DNA of 64,000 nt from Loripinus fragilis (lineage: Eukaryota > Mollusca > Bivalvia > Lucinida > Lucinidae), in NCBI GenBank assembly GCA_964019695.1, contig OZ026528.1, positions 53,970,495 to 54,034,494 on the forward strand, read 5' to 3'. Under the pieces are notes generated by a model, which saw only the letters and a program-made list of their open reading frames with translations, did no database searches and was not told the DNA's origin. The translations under genes were made by a program, and so were the position numbers. Positions 20,564 to 31,196 of this stretch are shown in pieces (position 1 is the stretch's first letter; the number at the start of each line of letters is the position of its first letter).

Positions 20564-21132
20564 ACTTATATTTACATTTTATATTATCAGTCAACTATCA
20601 ATTTTCAATTTTCACCTAACTTGGCTGGTTTTCCAGATATTTTGAATTAAATCAGACATAACGTAGGGTTTGGAATAGCCAAAATGCCAAATTTCCGCGC
20701 TTAACGTCGTGGCGATACGTGTTCAACGTCACGCAAACGTCAGTAAACAAGCAACGTTATTGGATGGACTTGACGTTAGCCCGCTCAAATGGCGCGTATG
20801 TGGGTGTGGCTGAAATCGATTTGTTCATGAAGGTATGAACCACATCTAAAATGCAAAGGTTCATTTAAAGACTCGCAGTGGAAATGTAAATATTCTATGC
20901 TGAATCCAGATCATCTTATTATGAAAACTGTAGATCCAGTTTGATCAGGATCCACACTGTTTTCCATGATTCAACCAATAAATGATGGTGTGATAAACAG
21001 CCATGTATCTGAAATGGCTGGAAAACTGGCTTCATCTAAGAGAGCCTTCATCCTGCCAGGGAGTCTATATGTGTTGAAAGACCAATTAGCTGTAAAATTC
21101 AAATGAAAGACTCAATGTGTGTCTTTCAGTAT
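20564..21132. other. No gene seen; small CpG-richer patch
   Basis: 20690-20810 is richer in CpG than its surroundings, with repeated AACGTC / GACGTT words. No open frame. One arm of a GATCAGGATCC palindrome lies near 20935-20965. Confidence 0.4.
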
Positions 21133-21382
21133 AAAGTAAAATCTGTCTAAAGTGGCCACTCAAAAATAGACAAAACAAAGGTCTTAATGGCAAATGGTAG
21201 CTTAATGATGGTCGCAAGTATTGCAGAATGCTCCCCTTGGAGCATTCTGCAATACTTGCGACCTTCATTAAGCTCCCCTTGGAGCATTCTGCAATACTTT
21301 GGACCTGCATTAAGCGATAATTGGTCTTGAAAACCAATTTTTTGTCTTCTTTTTGAGTGGCTGCTTAAGACAGGTTTTACTG
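21133..21382. mobile_element. TA-target MITE with duplicated inner hairpin
   Basis: Same family as 3084-3290. The left end is AAGTAAAATCTGTCTAAAG and the right end is CAGGTTTTACTG|TA. It is longer because the inner arm (CCTTGGAGCATTCTGCAATA) occurs twice in direct orientation after the first hairpin. Confidence 0.85.
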
Positions 21383-21597
21383 TAATCAGCTAATTTGTCT
21401 TTTGACATGGTAAGTATATATATGTTCTAAATTTTGAAACACCATTTATCCTCTCAAAATGGTATCTGGATAATTTTGTCTCTAATATGGAGTAGCCCAA
21501 ACAGACAGGTTATGAGGTTAAGACAGTGTGCAAATAAAAACAATATACCTCATAGATCCAGATAAGGAAATTTTATAAGCGTAAAATTGTAATTTTT

Positions 21598-21760
21598 TCT
21601 TACCCATCAACTTAAACATGTGTTTTGGGAGCTCAAAAGAACCGTCTCATTGAGACGGTTCTTTTGAGTACCCACAACATATGTTTTGGATGAGTAATAA
21701 AGAAAATAGTTTTCCAATACGTGCTCTTACCTGGAGGCCTGATACCTGTAAAAAGTCAAC
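21598..21760. repeat. Palindromic element (CAAAAGAACCGTCTC family)
   Basis: TCTTACCCATCAACTTAAAC, then CTCAAAAGAACCGTCTCA mirrored by TGAGACGGTTCTTTTGAG, then ACATATGTTTTGGATGAG. The outer part continues to GTGCTCTTACCTGGAGGCCT, the inverse of the outer arm at 30440. Confidence 0.85.
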
Positions 21761-21904
21761 AAACTACAGGACTGGCGAGCTAATTTTGTTAGCAGACTGT
21801 ACTGTCATAACTGCATTCTGTTTTCGGTTATTGTGTCGGTGTGCCACAGTGCCTGCGCACGAGGCATATATATAACTGCATTCTGTATAACATTACCACA
21901 TTAA

Positions 21905-22945
21905 ATATCAGTGTCCAGCATAATAGTTTTACCACCCATACTGCTGTATACCAGCATAATGCTTTTACCAACCATCCTAAAACCACATTTCATTGAACCT
22001 CAGCACAATGGTTTTACCACCCACAACAGAACAACATATCATTGTATAGCAGCACAATGGTTTTACCACCCACCCCTAGTACAACATACTGTTGTATAGC
22101 AGCACAATGGTTTTACCACCCACCCCTAGTACAACATACTGTTGTATAGCAGCACAATGGTTTTACCACCCACCCCTAGTACAACATACTGTTGTATAGC
22201 AGCACAATGGTTTTACCACCCACCCCTAGTACAACATACAACTGTATACCAGCACAATGATTTTACCACCCACCCCTAGTACAACATACTGTTATATAGC
22301 AGCACAATGGTTTTACCTTCCACCTATAGTACAACATACCAATGTATACCAGCAATACGGCTTTACCACCCGCCCCTAATACAACATACCCTTGTATACC
22401 AGCATAATGGTTTTACCACACACCCTTGTACAACATACTGCTATATATTAATATATATTAATACAATGGTTTAACCACCCACCCTCTGAACAACATACCG
22501 TTGTATACCAGCAAAATGTTTTTCCCACCCACCCTCAGTACAACATACCACTGTATAACAGTATAATGGTTTTACCACCCACCTCTAGTTCAACATACCA
22601 TTGTATACCAGCACAGTGTTTTTTACCACCCACCCTTAGTACAACATACTGCAGTATAAAAGTATAATGGTTTCAACACCCATCCCTAGTACAACATACC
22701 ACTGTATACCAGCACAATGGTTTTACCACCCACCTATAGTACAACATACTGTTGTATACCAGCACAATGGGTTTACCACCAATCCCTAGAACGACATACC
22801 ACTGTATACCAGCACATTAGTTTTACTACCCACCCCTAACTCAACATACTGTTGTATACCAACACAATGGTTTTGCCACGCATCCCTAGTACAACATACT
22901 GTTGTAAAGCATTATGGTCTTACCGCACATTCCTCCAGTACAAAC
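21905..22945. repeat. 50-bp tandem satellite, about 20 units
   Basis: Unit words: GCACAATGGTTTTACCACCC, ACCCCTAGTACAACATACTG and TTGTATAGCA. Four central units (about 22040-22250) are almost identical and the flanks diverge, giving the usual edge-decay of a satellite grown by unequal exchange. There are no spacers of variable sequence, so it is not a CRISPR array. Confidence 0.95.
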
Positions 22946-24237
22946 ATTATAAAGTTGGATGTATATTCAAATAGAATTTTCAAACCTGATGAGCTAAAGG
23001 GATAGATGACAAACCACTGCCATTACTTCCAAATGAAGTAAAACATGAACATATGATGCCCAGTCTAGGAAAAAGGCAGAATTTAACAAGTTTTGAGCCT
23101 AAAAAGTGGATGATCTTTAGTTGGAGAAAACTACAGGAAAAGGGTCATATTGACACTAAAAAATAAGGCCATCCTTAAAAAGAAATTGTTTGCCGTCACA
23201 CCACCCATAATTTTCTAGATGGATAGGTAGGTAGGTAGGTATATATTTTTGTTTTCACTGATTTGTTGAAAAGACATTCAAAATTAAGAAAAAATGTGTA
23301 AAATTAGAATTTGAAAAAATAATTCCGAAACAGCCATACATTTTTTTGAGTCGGTTGTGTGATGGCAAACAAAGAATTTTCTTAAGGTTGGCCTAACTGG
23401 TAGGGACAAAAACCAATACACTTACAGAGATTTATGACTTTTAATGGTACAAATACTTTTTGCAATGTGACCAAGACTTGTAATGAAAATTAAATTTTCT
23501 TATTTCTCAACCAAAACCAGGGCTCTCACACCCCTTTTTGGGAATGGAGCCAGGACCCATGGAATTGGGAAAATTAGCGACCTGTCAACTATTATTCAGT
23601 CACTGTGGGACACTATCTCTGTATCTGGTAACATAACTCTTTGCCCACTACTGTCGTCTGCTGATAAGCTTTGCAAACAGTTATGGACCGAGATCAAGGC
23701 CAACAAAACGTCAGACCTGATCTGGATCCAACCTTTTTGACATTGGGTTTTGAAATCAGAAGACAGTAAATTTCATGAAAATTACCCAGGAGGCAGAGTT
23801 AATGTAAGGTTTTTGTCCCTACCCCAAAAATAAATCTCTTACAATCGGAACTGCCTCTAGCAATTCCGTGGAATCAGACCTCGAATGTACATTGAGGGTC
23901 TAATTTGATAATGCAATGCTGACATCACATAACATGAAGCTACATAACATGAGGATGATGTCACAGAAACCATGCCAATACAATAACTTCAATAAGTTTG
24001 ATTGCAGCATAACAAACAGTTACACCATTCTACAAGATGCAATAAATGAATTTTGTGTTTTTTCCATAAAATAAACTTCATTTATTCTGTTGACAGAATA
24101 ATGTATTTTAATAGACAATGGTCTGAACCCAAATGCTACATAACAAATACTCCTGACGCCAGGTCCGGCTAACAAAATGCAGCTTTTAAATTTTTCATAC
24201 ATAATATTACTCCTTACATACATCCGAGGCTTGATTC
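22946..24237. other. Intergenic, degraded repeat arms only
   Basis: Contains a GTAG run (23226-23241), a degraded GACCCAGATCAG-type palindrome (about 23670-23740) and a fragment of the palindromic family (TTATTTCTCAACCAAAACCA at 23498). No exon is supported. Confidence 0.5.
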
Positions 24238-24450
24238 TCAAATTGGGCCGAGATTTTCCGATTGAAACCTCTTACTGTCTTTCTCCAACTTCATCTGTTT
24301 TCCTGATACTTCTTTAGTGAGACTGGTCACCTGGTTAAACTGAGCTTCGAACTGTGACATCTGGCGTATGTGCTGTTCTCTCTCCGTAGCTTGAACTTTC
24401 TCAAGCCGATCGTGTTCTCTGATCTGTTTCTGGAGGGAGTAGTTCAGGAG
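24238..24450 (-). CDS. Coiled-coil gene, last exon seen
   Basis: Reverse strand, acceptor TTTTTTCTCCAG just above 24450, phase 0. It reads LLNYSLQKQIREHDRLEKVQ and continues through MSQFEAQFNQVTSLTKEVSG. Spacing of hydrophobic residues is heptad-like and the composition is Gln/Glu/Lys rich. Either a donor ACA|GTAAGAG closes the exon at 24276 (58 codons), or the frame runs to TGA at 24238-24240 after SENLGPI. The first seems better by splice consensus; then more exons lie below 24 kb. It directly continues the previous exon (ends KLQ). Confidence 0.75.
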   Translation of the reverse strand, partial: LLNYSLQKQIREHDRLEKVQATEREQHIRQMSQFEAQFNQVTSLTKEVSGKQMKLEKDSKRFQSENLGPI

Positions 24451-25592
24451 CTGGAGAAAAAATTTGGCATTCCACAAAAAACTACGGTATTCCATCAAAT
24501 AAGTGCACTGTGCGCATTACTTTTTCAAAATTCTTTAACCAATATTTTTGCATAAAATTTGTTACGCAAAGCTGTTTGAAGCCATTGTCAAATGAAAATC
24601 CATGTTTAAAGTATGAAAGAGGACAAAAATAAGGAATCGATACAATCAATCAAGCACCACACCTGACCCAGGATACCAATGGAAAAAAAGGACAACTTTT
24701 CAATTAGACATCACAAACAAGAGCCAAGAGGTCAGCCCTTTCTCAGCAGGTGACCACAAGGCATCAATAAACAGATGCGCACGAAAGCAACAAAAAAAGA
24801 CAGAAAAATAACATAAATGATCCACAAATCATGAGATTCACATGCTGTTTGAACATGGGTTTTAATTTGAAAATACTTAAAATGAGCCCCCGATTCGTTT
24901 GTCTGACGATAGACAAAAAGCTTTGCAGCCCAGACTGATAATTAGGTTGACATTTTTGTTTGTGAAAATGTTGTGCGTGTATGACGCTGTGACAACGTTT
25001 TGACGTTCTAAAGTTTAACGCTGATGCCATTTTGTTTGGAGAAAACAAGTGTTTTAAGGTTTTAGCTGTGTTTTCAGTGGGCTTGTGGTTTAAATCAGGT
25101 GAAATATGCAAGAATAAACATCACACATAGTGTTCAAACAGCTTCCTCGGGACCCGGCAAATGTTAATGCATGAAAAAACATGTGTGATCCCTTTATTGA
25201 AAACTGTTGGGCTATGTCAGCCATCTTGTGTATATCAGAAAAGAACAATTTTAACATTTCTAAATCTCTTTATCTCTGTCACCAAATTTTGTTTCAATCA
25301 GGAAGAGAGGGCTGGTTGCTAAAATACATTGTACTCTTGCTTCTGTGTCTCTTCCTCGCGGTGCCATGGGTTTGTCTGTGGTCTGTGATTGTGGCATTTC
25401 TTCATCATACTCACTTTTTTGAAGTTTGAGAGATGTGTTTCGGAGAGTTTCATAACAAAATGATTTTAGCAATCTTGAATCTCCATGTAGCCTCAATACC
25501 TCCTTTCAAGTTATGATTAGTTATAGCTCAAAGGGAGAAAATATCTAGGCACAAAAATTTTGTCTATCTGAACATGTGTTATAATTTCTAAC
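24451..25592 (-). other. Intron of the minus-strand coiled-coil gene
   Basis: Between donor (25592-25591) and acceptor (24452-24451). It contains part of RepA at 25290-25430 and no other recognised unit. Open frames of up to 115 codons near 24764-25111 are not supported. Confidence 0.65.
25290..25430 (+). repeat. RepA fragment
   Basis: AGGAAGAGAGGGCTGGTTGC, CTCTTCCTCGCGGTGCCATG and GTGATTGTGGCATTTCTTCA match 34835-35150. A further shorter piece, GTCTCTTCCTCACAGTGCCT, lies at 26090-26145. Confidence 0.75.
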
Positions 25593-25667
25593 CTGCAGCT
25601 TCCTGATTTCATCCTTTAACGCCTCATTCTCCTTCTCAGCAATTTTTCTAGCTACCTGTTGCTGGGA
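25593..25667 (-). CDS. Coiled-coil gene, exon 5
   Basis: A 75-nt, 25-codon exon in phase 0 at both ends: acceptor TTCACCTAG, donor CAG|GTTAGA. It reads SQQQVARKIAEKENEALKDE and ends IRKLQ. An alternative acceptor six bases downstream would remove Ser-Gln only. Heptads continue into the next exon. Confidence 0.75.
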
Positions 25668-26179
25668 CTAGGTGAAAACGATTAAGAGACACAATGTTAT
25701 TGTATCAAATTCCCACAGAATAAGAAAACATGACAATTAAATTTTTTCTTCTATCAAAATACAATAATGAATATTATTGTACAGACAAGCCACAGAAAAC
25801 ACCGAAATTGTCATGAATAGCTAATACTAGCTATCACTGGTGAAAAGAAATGACAGTCACTCGAGCTTGAAATGAAGGACAATGCCCCTGATTCTTAGTG
25901 GTACTAAGGACAATTACTATGCTAGGTTTGACACTTGCCGTTGCTCTCATTGTGTGTGTGTTTTTTGAATTGGGTCCTTATTTTGTGTGGTGTGATTCTT
26001 GGTGCCCTTTCTAGTTTAGAAATCATAATTATACTAAGGAAGTGAGAGCTGCTTGTTTGACTTCAATTGTGTTGTAGCTGTCTGTGTTCTTTGTCTCTTC
26101 CTCACAGTGCCTTGGGTTGGTCTGCAGTCTGTGATTGTGGCATTTCCTTTGATGGAACACTAGCAAAAAGTACAGCCAA

Positions 26180-26372
26180 AGTTGGAGCTCAGTGGTAGAG
26201 TGCTTGACTCGAGACGGAAGGGCTGTGGGTTCGAGCCTCACCGGTGTCACTGCGTTGTGTCCTTAATTAGACACATTAGTCTTTGCTTAGTACTGGTCTG
26301 ACCAAGGAAGACCATTCCAAACATAACTAAAAAATTTGTTGACTGGGACATAAAGAATCAAATCAAACAAAA
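26180..26372 (+). mobile_element. tRNA-derived SINE, family B
   Basis: GAGCTCAGTGGTAGAGTGC (box A), GGGTTCGAGCC (box B), CACCGGTGTCACTGCGTTGT, and the 3' end TTGACTGGGACATAAAGAAT then CAAATCAAAC. It lies in an intron of the minus-strand gene. Confidence 0.85.
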
Positions 26373-26704
26373 CAGCCCAAGTAAAAAATGGTTTGCATAA
26401 CAGCAGAGCTTTTCAGATAACACTCTATTTTGACAATTCTAACTAATTCAATTTTTAAAGTTTTCCTTGCTTTTGTCGTCTGCTAATAACCCTCGCAAAC
26501 AGTTTGGACCCAGATCAGGACCAATAGAAAGTCAGTCCTGATCTGGATAGAAACCGTGTAACACTCTGATAGTATCCCAGATAAATTTCTTGGAAAGATA
26601 ATTTTGAAAAAATCAGCATACAAATGGGTTATAAAATAGGTTAAAAGTTAAAGAGCAGATGAAAATGAATCTGAAATATGTTATCTGCTTAAGTCATCTG
26701 CTGC
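26373..26704. other. Intron sequence with one degraded palindrome
   Basis: Carries an arm pair of the GACCCAGATCAGG family (26503-26560: TTTGGACCCAGATCAGGACC, then CCTGATCTGGATAGAAACC). No exon was seen. Confidence 0.5.
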
Positions 26705-26710
26705 ATGTAT

Positions 26711-27371
26711 CATAGCTGTAGATAAGGATTGGAGGCAATTGGGTATTTACCCACCTCTTTTTGACTTAATTGGGTATTTCAATTTTTAAATTGGTAATTA
26801 AAGTTTTTGTATTGGGTATCCATCTGAAAGCAAATAAGCAATGAAACTGGACCTTATTTCTCCTGATTTTTTGTTTACTTTGGGTTTCACTTTCGGAAAG
26901 CACACTGGCAATACTAGTATATCTGAGATCGCAATTTCCAACTTACTTCAAAAATCCAACGTATCTATCAAGTCATCTTTGATTCTTCGAACCACCAACG
27001 CGGTATTAGAGTTAGTTACGATATGATGATTTTCGCCCATGTTATACGCCATTGTTATTGTAGAGCGAGACGAATGTCGTAAACGTGTAAATATTGGGTA
27101 TAGCTAAACAGCGATAAGAATGTTCCTGGACCGGTTAACAATTTAATAAACCAGATTCAGGGCGACGCCTCGTATAAATTTGTACCAAACAACAGCTTGT
27201 GATGCGAGAAACGACAATCACAAACAGAATACAATAGCGTCATACACTACGAAAAAGTTCGGAATTGAGTTTCAAGGATTTTTATTGCGTTTTTGTATGC
27301 ACAGAAATTAATTTAATTGCGTTTTCAGGTCCACGAAATTGTGTAAATATGCAGCCTTATCTAGAGCTATG
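26711..27371. mobile_element. hAT-like non-autonomous element (CATAGCT ends)
   Basis: Ends CATAGCTGTAGATAAGG and, inverted, CATAGCTCTAGATAAGG. ATGTAT repeats immediately outside both ends (26705-26710 and 27372-27377), a 6-bp target duplication. Inside are repeated TTGGGTATTT words on the left and TTGCGTTTTTG words on the right. A second copy, 36263-36957, confirms both boundaries. No transposase was seen. Confidence 0.9.
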
Positions 27372-27825
27372 ATGTATTAGCTAACATTATTGACTAATTG
27401 AAGTATATCGTCGTTCGAAATTCAAAACCTCGTAACTCCGATTTTTACCAAAACCACTTTTTGTCAATGCGGGAATACCAACCACATGGCGCACATTCTG
27501 TCAAATTTTCGTAGCGCTAGACCAATTTAATGGCCTCGCCTTAATATCGTATCTAGGTGAGATAAGATTTTTTGGGTGATCATTTCATTGCATTTTACCA
27601 AGGTAAGATGTTTTACCATGAAAAAGATGCTCAAGATGTTGTAACTCGTAATTCAGCTTTTTGTCTCTCCTGAAAAATGTGAAAATCAATGATACAAGGT
27701 TTTGACTCCCAAACAACATATAGGCAAACAGGTTGACCCAGATCAGACTGCTCCTACACAATTTGTCAAAGATGCTTCTTAAACATTTCAGCAGACAGCA
27801 AAGCAAACATTTTAAGGGTACATTA

Positions 27826-27933
27826 CAGCATCAATCTGGAATTCTCTCATCTTGTCCTCCATCTGACGCTTACTCTCTCGTAAGTCGGCTTCATGGTGTT
27901 CCTCTTTATTCGCTAACTTAGCAAGCTCAACAT
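27826..27933 (-). CDS. Coiled-coil gene, exon 4
   Basis: A 108-nt, 36-codon exon, phase 0 at both ends: acceptor ATACTTTAG, donor GCT|GTAATG. It reads DVELAKLANKEEHHEADLRE, then SKRQMEDKMREFQIDA. It is strongly charged with heptad Leu/Met spacing. Confidence 0.8.
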
Positions 27934-27961
27934 CCTAAAGTATACATGGAAAATATGAAAA

Positions 27962-28060
27962 TATCAACTTAAAAATATATCGTGGATACTCAAAAGAACA
28001 GTCTCAATGAGACGGCTCTCTTGAGTACCCAAAACATATGTTTAAAGTTGTGGATCATTC
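27962..28060. repeat. Palindromic element (CAAAAGAACCGTCTC family)
   Basis: GATACTCAAAAGAACAGTCTC mirrored by GAGACGGCTCTCTTGAG, with ACCCAAAACATATGTTTAAA on the right. It lies in an intron, about 30 bp from exon 4. Confidence 0.8.
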
Positions 28061-28109
28061 TACTGTGGAATTATTTTATTTATCATGATCACATGCACTG
28101 TCCTCAACA

Positions 28110-28255
28110 AAATGTCTACATACTTTCATCTTTTAGCTGACAACTGCCCCACTTGAATAGGAGGTAAGGAGAGAACAATCTGAACTAAAGGTTGTGGCAG
28201 AACCATGGTTTGAACTGGTGACCCCGGGCCACTATTGCAAAACATGTACCTACTT
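28110..28255 (-). mobile_element. Degraded SINE, family A
   Basis: CTGACAACTGCCCCACTTGA, GGAGAGAACAATCTG and TTTGAACTGGTGACCCCGGG correspond to the reverse strand of the copy at 19205-19525. Confidence 0.55.
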
Positions 28256-28267
28256 CATAGGTCCAGA

Positions 28268-29930
28268 TAAAAACTAGAGGACCTGAAGGTCCTGAGGCGC
28301 TCACCTGATCTCCTAAATAATGTTAAAATAGGTCAAGGTCAACTACATCTTATAATGGAACAAATATTGTTTTACCATATATGTTGCAGACATTTTGGTC
28401 AAGTGACTTAAACAATCTAATGAATAATCCATCAAACAGCCCAGTGATTTCTGAGAAACAGATGTTTAGATAGGTGTGTGACAGTCCAAATGAGTGGCCT
28501 TGGATAAAAGGTCACAGGTCAGCTTGAAATTTGGTACTAAATACAAGATTTTTCCCAAATAAATGCATGAGGAATCAAATTTGACCTTGCCATAAAGTAG
28601 GTCAAGGTCAACCTAGATTAGTCATTTGTGCAAAACTGGTAGGGCCCACATCCCCAATGCTACATACCAAGTCCCAAGGCCATTGGCCTTTTGGTTCCAG
28701 AGAAGACGACATTTATAGGGTTTTAACCATATATGGGCATGGTGGCCATCTTGGTCATGTGACCAGTACAATTGGTAAAAATTTTGGCCAACCTGTCATA
28801 AGGAGTCTTCATATGAAATTTGAGTTCAAATGGCCTATTGGTTTCTGAGGAAACTATGTTTTGAAGTGTTGATGGGACTCCAATATGAGCGACCTTGGCC
28901 GAAAAGTTAAAGGTCAACCTTGACCTTTGAAACTTATTTATAGCCATTGTCTCATTTGGTTTAACATATCAAGTGAGAATAATGACTTTGGCCTCAACAG
29001 TTTTCAAAAAATTCAATTTTCAAAAAAAATCCCATTTAAATGCATTAGGAAGCAAATTTGACCTTGACGTTAAGTAGGTCAAGGTCAACTTAGGTTCATC
29101 ATTTGAACAAACTTGGTAGGCCCCACATCCCCAATGCTACATACCAAGTCCCAAGGTCATCGGCCTTCTGGTTCTAGAGAAGAAGATTTTTAAATGGTTT
29201 TAACCATATATAGGCGTGGTGGCCATCTTGGTCATGTGACCAAAATATTTTGCATAAATTTTGGCTAACTTATCATAAGAAGTCTTCACTTGAAATATGA
29301 GTTCAATTGGGCCAATGGTTTGTGAGAAAACCATGTTTTAATATATTGATGGGACTCCAATATGTTCGACCTAAGCTGAAAGGTCAAAGGTCAACCTTGA
29401 CCTTTGAAACTTATTTATAGCCATTGTCTCATTAGGTTAAACATATCATGTGAGAATAATGACAAAAGCTTCCAAAGTTTTCAAAAAAATCAACTTTTCA
29501 GAAATTTTCCCATTTAAATGCATTAGGAAGCAAATTTGACCTTGACGTTAAGTAGGTCAAGGTCAACCTAGGATCATCATTTGAACAAACTTGGTAGGCC
29601 CCACAACCCCAATGCTACATACCAAGTCCCAAGGTCATCGGCCTTCTGGTTCTGGAGAAAAAGATTTTTTAAGGGTTTTTACCATATATGGGCATGGCGG
29701 CCATCTTGGTCATGTGACCAAGACCATTTGAACAAACTTTCGTTCCCCCATCCTAAGAAGTCTCCATATGAAATATGAGTTCAATTGGCCCAGTAGTTTC
29801 AGAGGAGAAGATGTTTGAAAATGTTGACGGACGACGGACGGACGACGGACGGACGCGGACGCCGGAGTCACTGGTATACTATTAGCTCACCAATGAGCCT
29901 TCGGCTCAGGTGAGCTAAAAAAACATATTT
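28268..29930 (+). mobile_element. 1.66-kb element of three 480-bp tandem units with hairpin ends
   Basis: Starts at the hairpin AGGACCTGAAGGTCCT and GCGCTCACCTGATC. Three long units follow, each with GACCTTGACGTTAAGTAGGT (or variant), AACTTGGTAGGCCCCACATC, CATACCAAGTCCCAAGGTCA, GCCATCTTGGTCATGTGACC and ATGTTTTGA/ATGTTGACGG. It ends with a GGACGGACGACGG run and a hairpin, GAGCCTTCGGCTC, followed by AGGTGAGCTAA. The same parts occur shorter at 12145-12922. A 3' hairpin about 10 bases before CTAA recalls Helitrons, but the next base is A rather than the expected T. No protein is supported. Confidence 0.7.
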
Positions 29931-30235
29931 GAGCATAAAATTGTGAATATTTTCTTTCTAGGATGGGTATGCACAGCTCATCAACTGAATAGGAAGGTTA
30001 TAGAAATTAAGCACTAAAAGACAAGACTGGAGTATAAAAGGCCACACAGGTATCTCTCTGCCATTCTGTCTCTAAATCTCATACAGTTAACATCTCCAAA
30101 TAACCAATCAAGCTTTCATATAAGCCATTTCCTGTTTCCTGATTGGCTGAATAAATGTACAGGTAAATTGTCAATCTACAGAGACACCACCCCCCACCCC
30201 CTCCCCCAGCATGAAAATCCTGTCTTTAAACTTAC

Positions 30236-30307
30236 TAATTTCCGTCCAAGTTCAAACTTGTCTTGTAACAATAGCTGTATCTTCCTTTCATTCTCATTAT
30301 CTAAATC
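30236..30307 (-). CDS. Coiled-coil gene, exon 3
   Basis: A 72-nt, 24-codon exon, phase 0 at both ends. Strong acceptor TTCTTTTTTTCAG and strong donor TTA|GTAAGT. It reads DLDNENERKIQLLLQDKFEL then GRKL, continuing the heptad pattern. Confidence 0.8.
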
Positions 30308-30439
30308 CTGAAAAAAAGAAATAAAACCCAACATACTTTTAAGTTTTTTTTTATCCACTAAACTCTTTCCTTGCTGGCTGCGACTTTTGTCTTCTGCAGA
30401 TAACCTTTACAAATAGTTTGGACCCAGATCAGTTGGGCC

Positions 30440-30605
30440 GTTTGCTGGGCAGGCCTCCAGATAAGAGTGCGTAACTGAAAATTATCATTCTTATTTCTCA
30501 ACCAAAACATATGTTGTGGGTACTCAAAAGAACCGTTTTGATGAGACCGTTCTTTTGAGCACTCAAAACACATGTTTAAACTGATGGATAAGAAAATTTT
30601 TGACT
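30440..30605. repeat. Palindromic element with outer arm
   Basis: GCCTCCAGATAAGAGTGCGT and TTCTTATTTCTCAACCAAAA lead into ACATATGTTGTGGGTACTCA, AAAGAACCGTTTTG, mirrored by GACCGTTCTTTTGAGCACTC. The left neighbour (30355-30433) is half of a TTAA-type MITE (TTGCTGGCTGCGACTTTTGT, TTTGGACCCAGATCAG), cut off by this element. Confidence 0.8.
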
Positions 30606-30774
30606 ATCAAAATTATGCAGGTGTCTCTGATTCTAGAAAAAATTCACACTAAGTTTGTTAAATACTATGCTTGTCTTGAAGTGCGGTGCTAAAACAACAA
30701 GCTAAGACCAGATTTTTTATTAGTTGATCAACGAGATTTTTTTTAAGATTTAGGGTTGGAGGGATGGAAAAAAG

Positions 30775-30880
30775 AAAGAAAAAAAGCTCTGAAAATGACC
30801 AGTTGACTGGTCATTTTAAGAGCTTTTTTTTTCTTTTTCAGAGCTTTTTTTTCATTTTCAGAGCTTTTTTTTTTAATATC
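30775..30880. repeat. Hairpin with tandem AGAGCTTTTTTTT units
   Basis: AAAAAGCTCTGAAAATGACC and GGTCATTTTAAGAGCTTTTT form a stem around AGTTGACT. Two further AGAGCTTTTTTTT units of about 22 bp follow in tandem. Confidence 0.8.
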
Positions 30881-31029
30881 TCCAGAACAAACAGTTAAAC
30901 TAGTAAAGTAAACCAACAGTCTGTATTAAATCTCTAAATGTTTCATAATTTTCCTGCATATGATAATCACTTAAAATTAACAGTGTCACTCTCAAAAATA
31001 CTAAACAGAATCTCAAAAATATATAAAGG

Positions 31030-31190
31030 ATGCTGACTTTTTTCAAAATTAACATTTAAAAAAATTCTTTCAGGTACACTATCAGAGTGTCAAATGGTTT
31101 GGATCCAGATAGAATGTCATTCCTGATCTGGGTCCAAACCATCAGCAGACAACATAAGTCGCAGCTAGCAAGAAAAAGAGCTAAAGCAAA
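31030..31190. mobile_element. TTAA-type MITE, partial
   Basis: TTTTTTCAAAATTAACATTT, GTGTCAAATGGTTTGGATCC, CCTGATCTGGGTCCAAACCA and CAGCAGACAACATAAGTCGC follow the same order as 18853-19068. The outer ends are decayed. It abuts the long element starting at 31197. Confidence 0.65.
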
Positions 31191-31196
31191 TATATA

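Noticed and set aside
21905..22945. CRISPR array
   Set aside because: Units are contiguous and whole-unit similar, with no unique spacers; the genome is eukaryotic.
24764..25111. 115-codon minus-strand frame in the intron
   Set aside because: No acceptor or donor fits, and neighbouring exons already join in phase without it.
26180..26260. tRNA gene
   Set aside because: Boxes A and B are present but are the head of SINE family B, with a shared body and tail at other loci.
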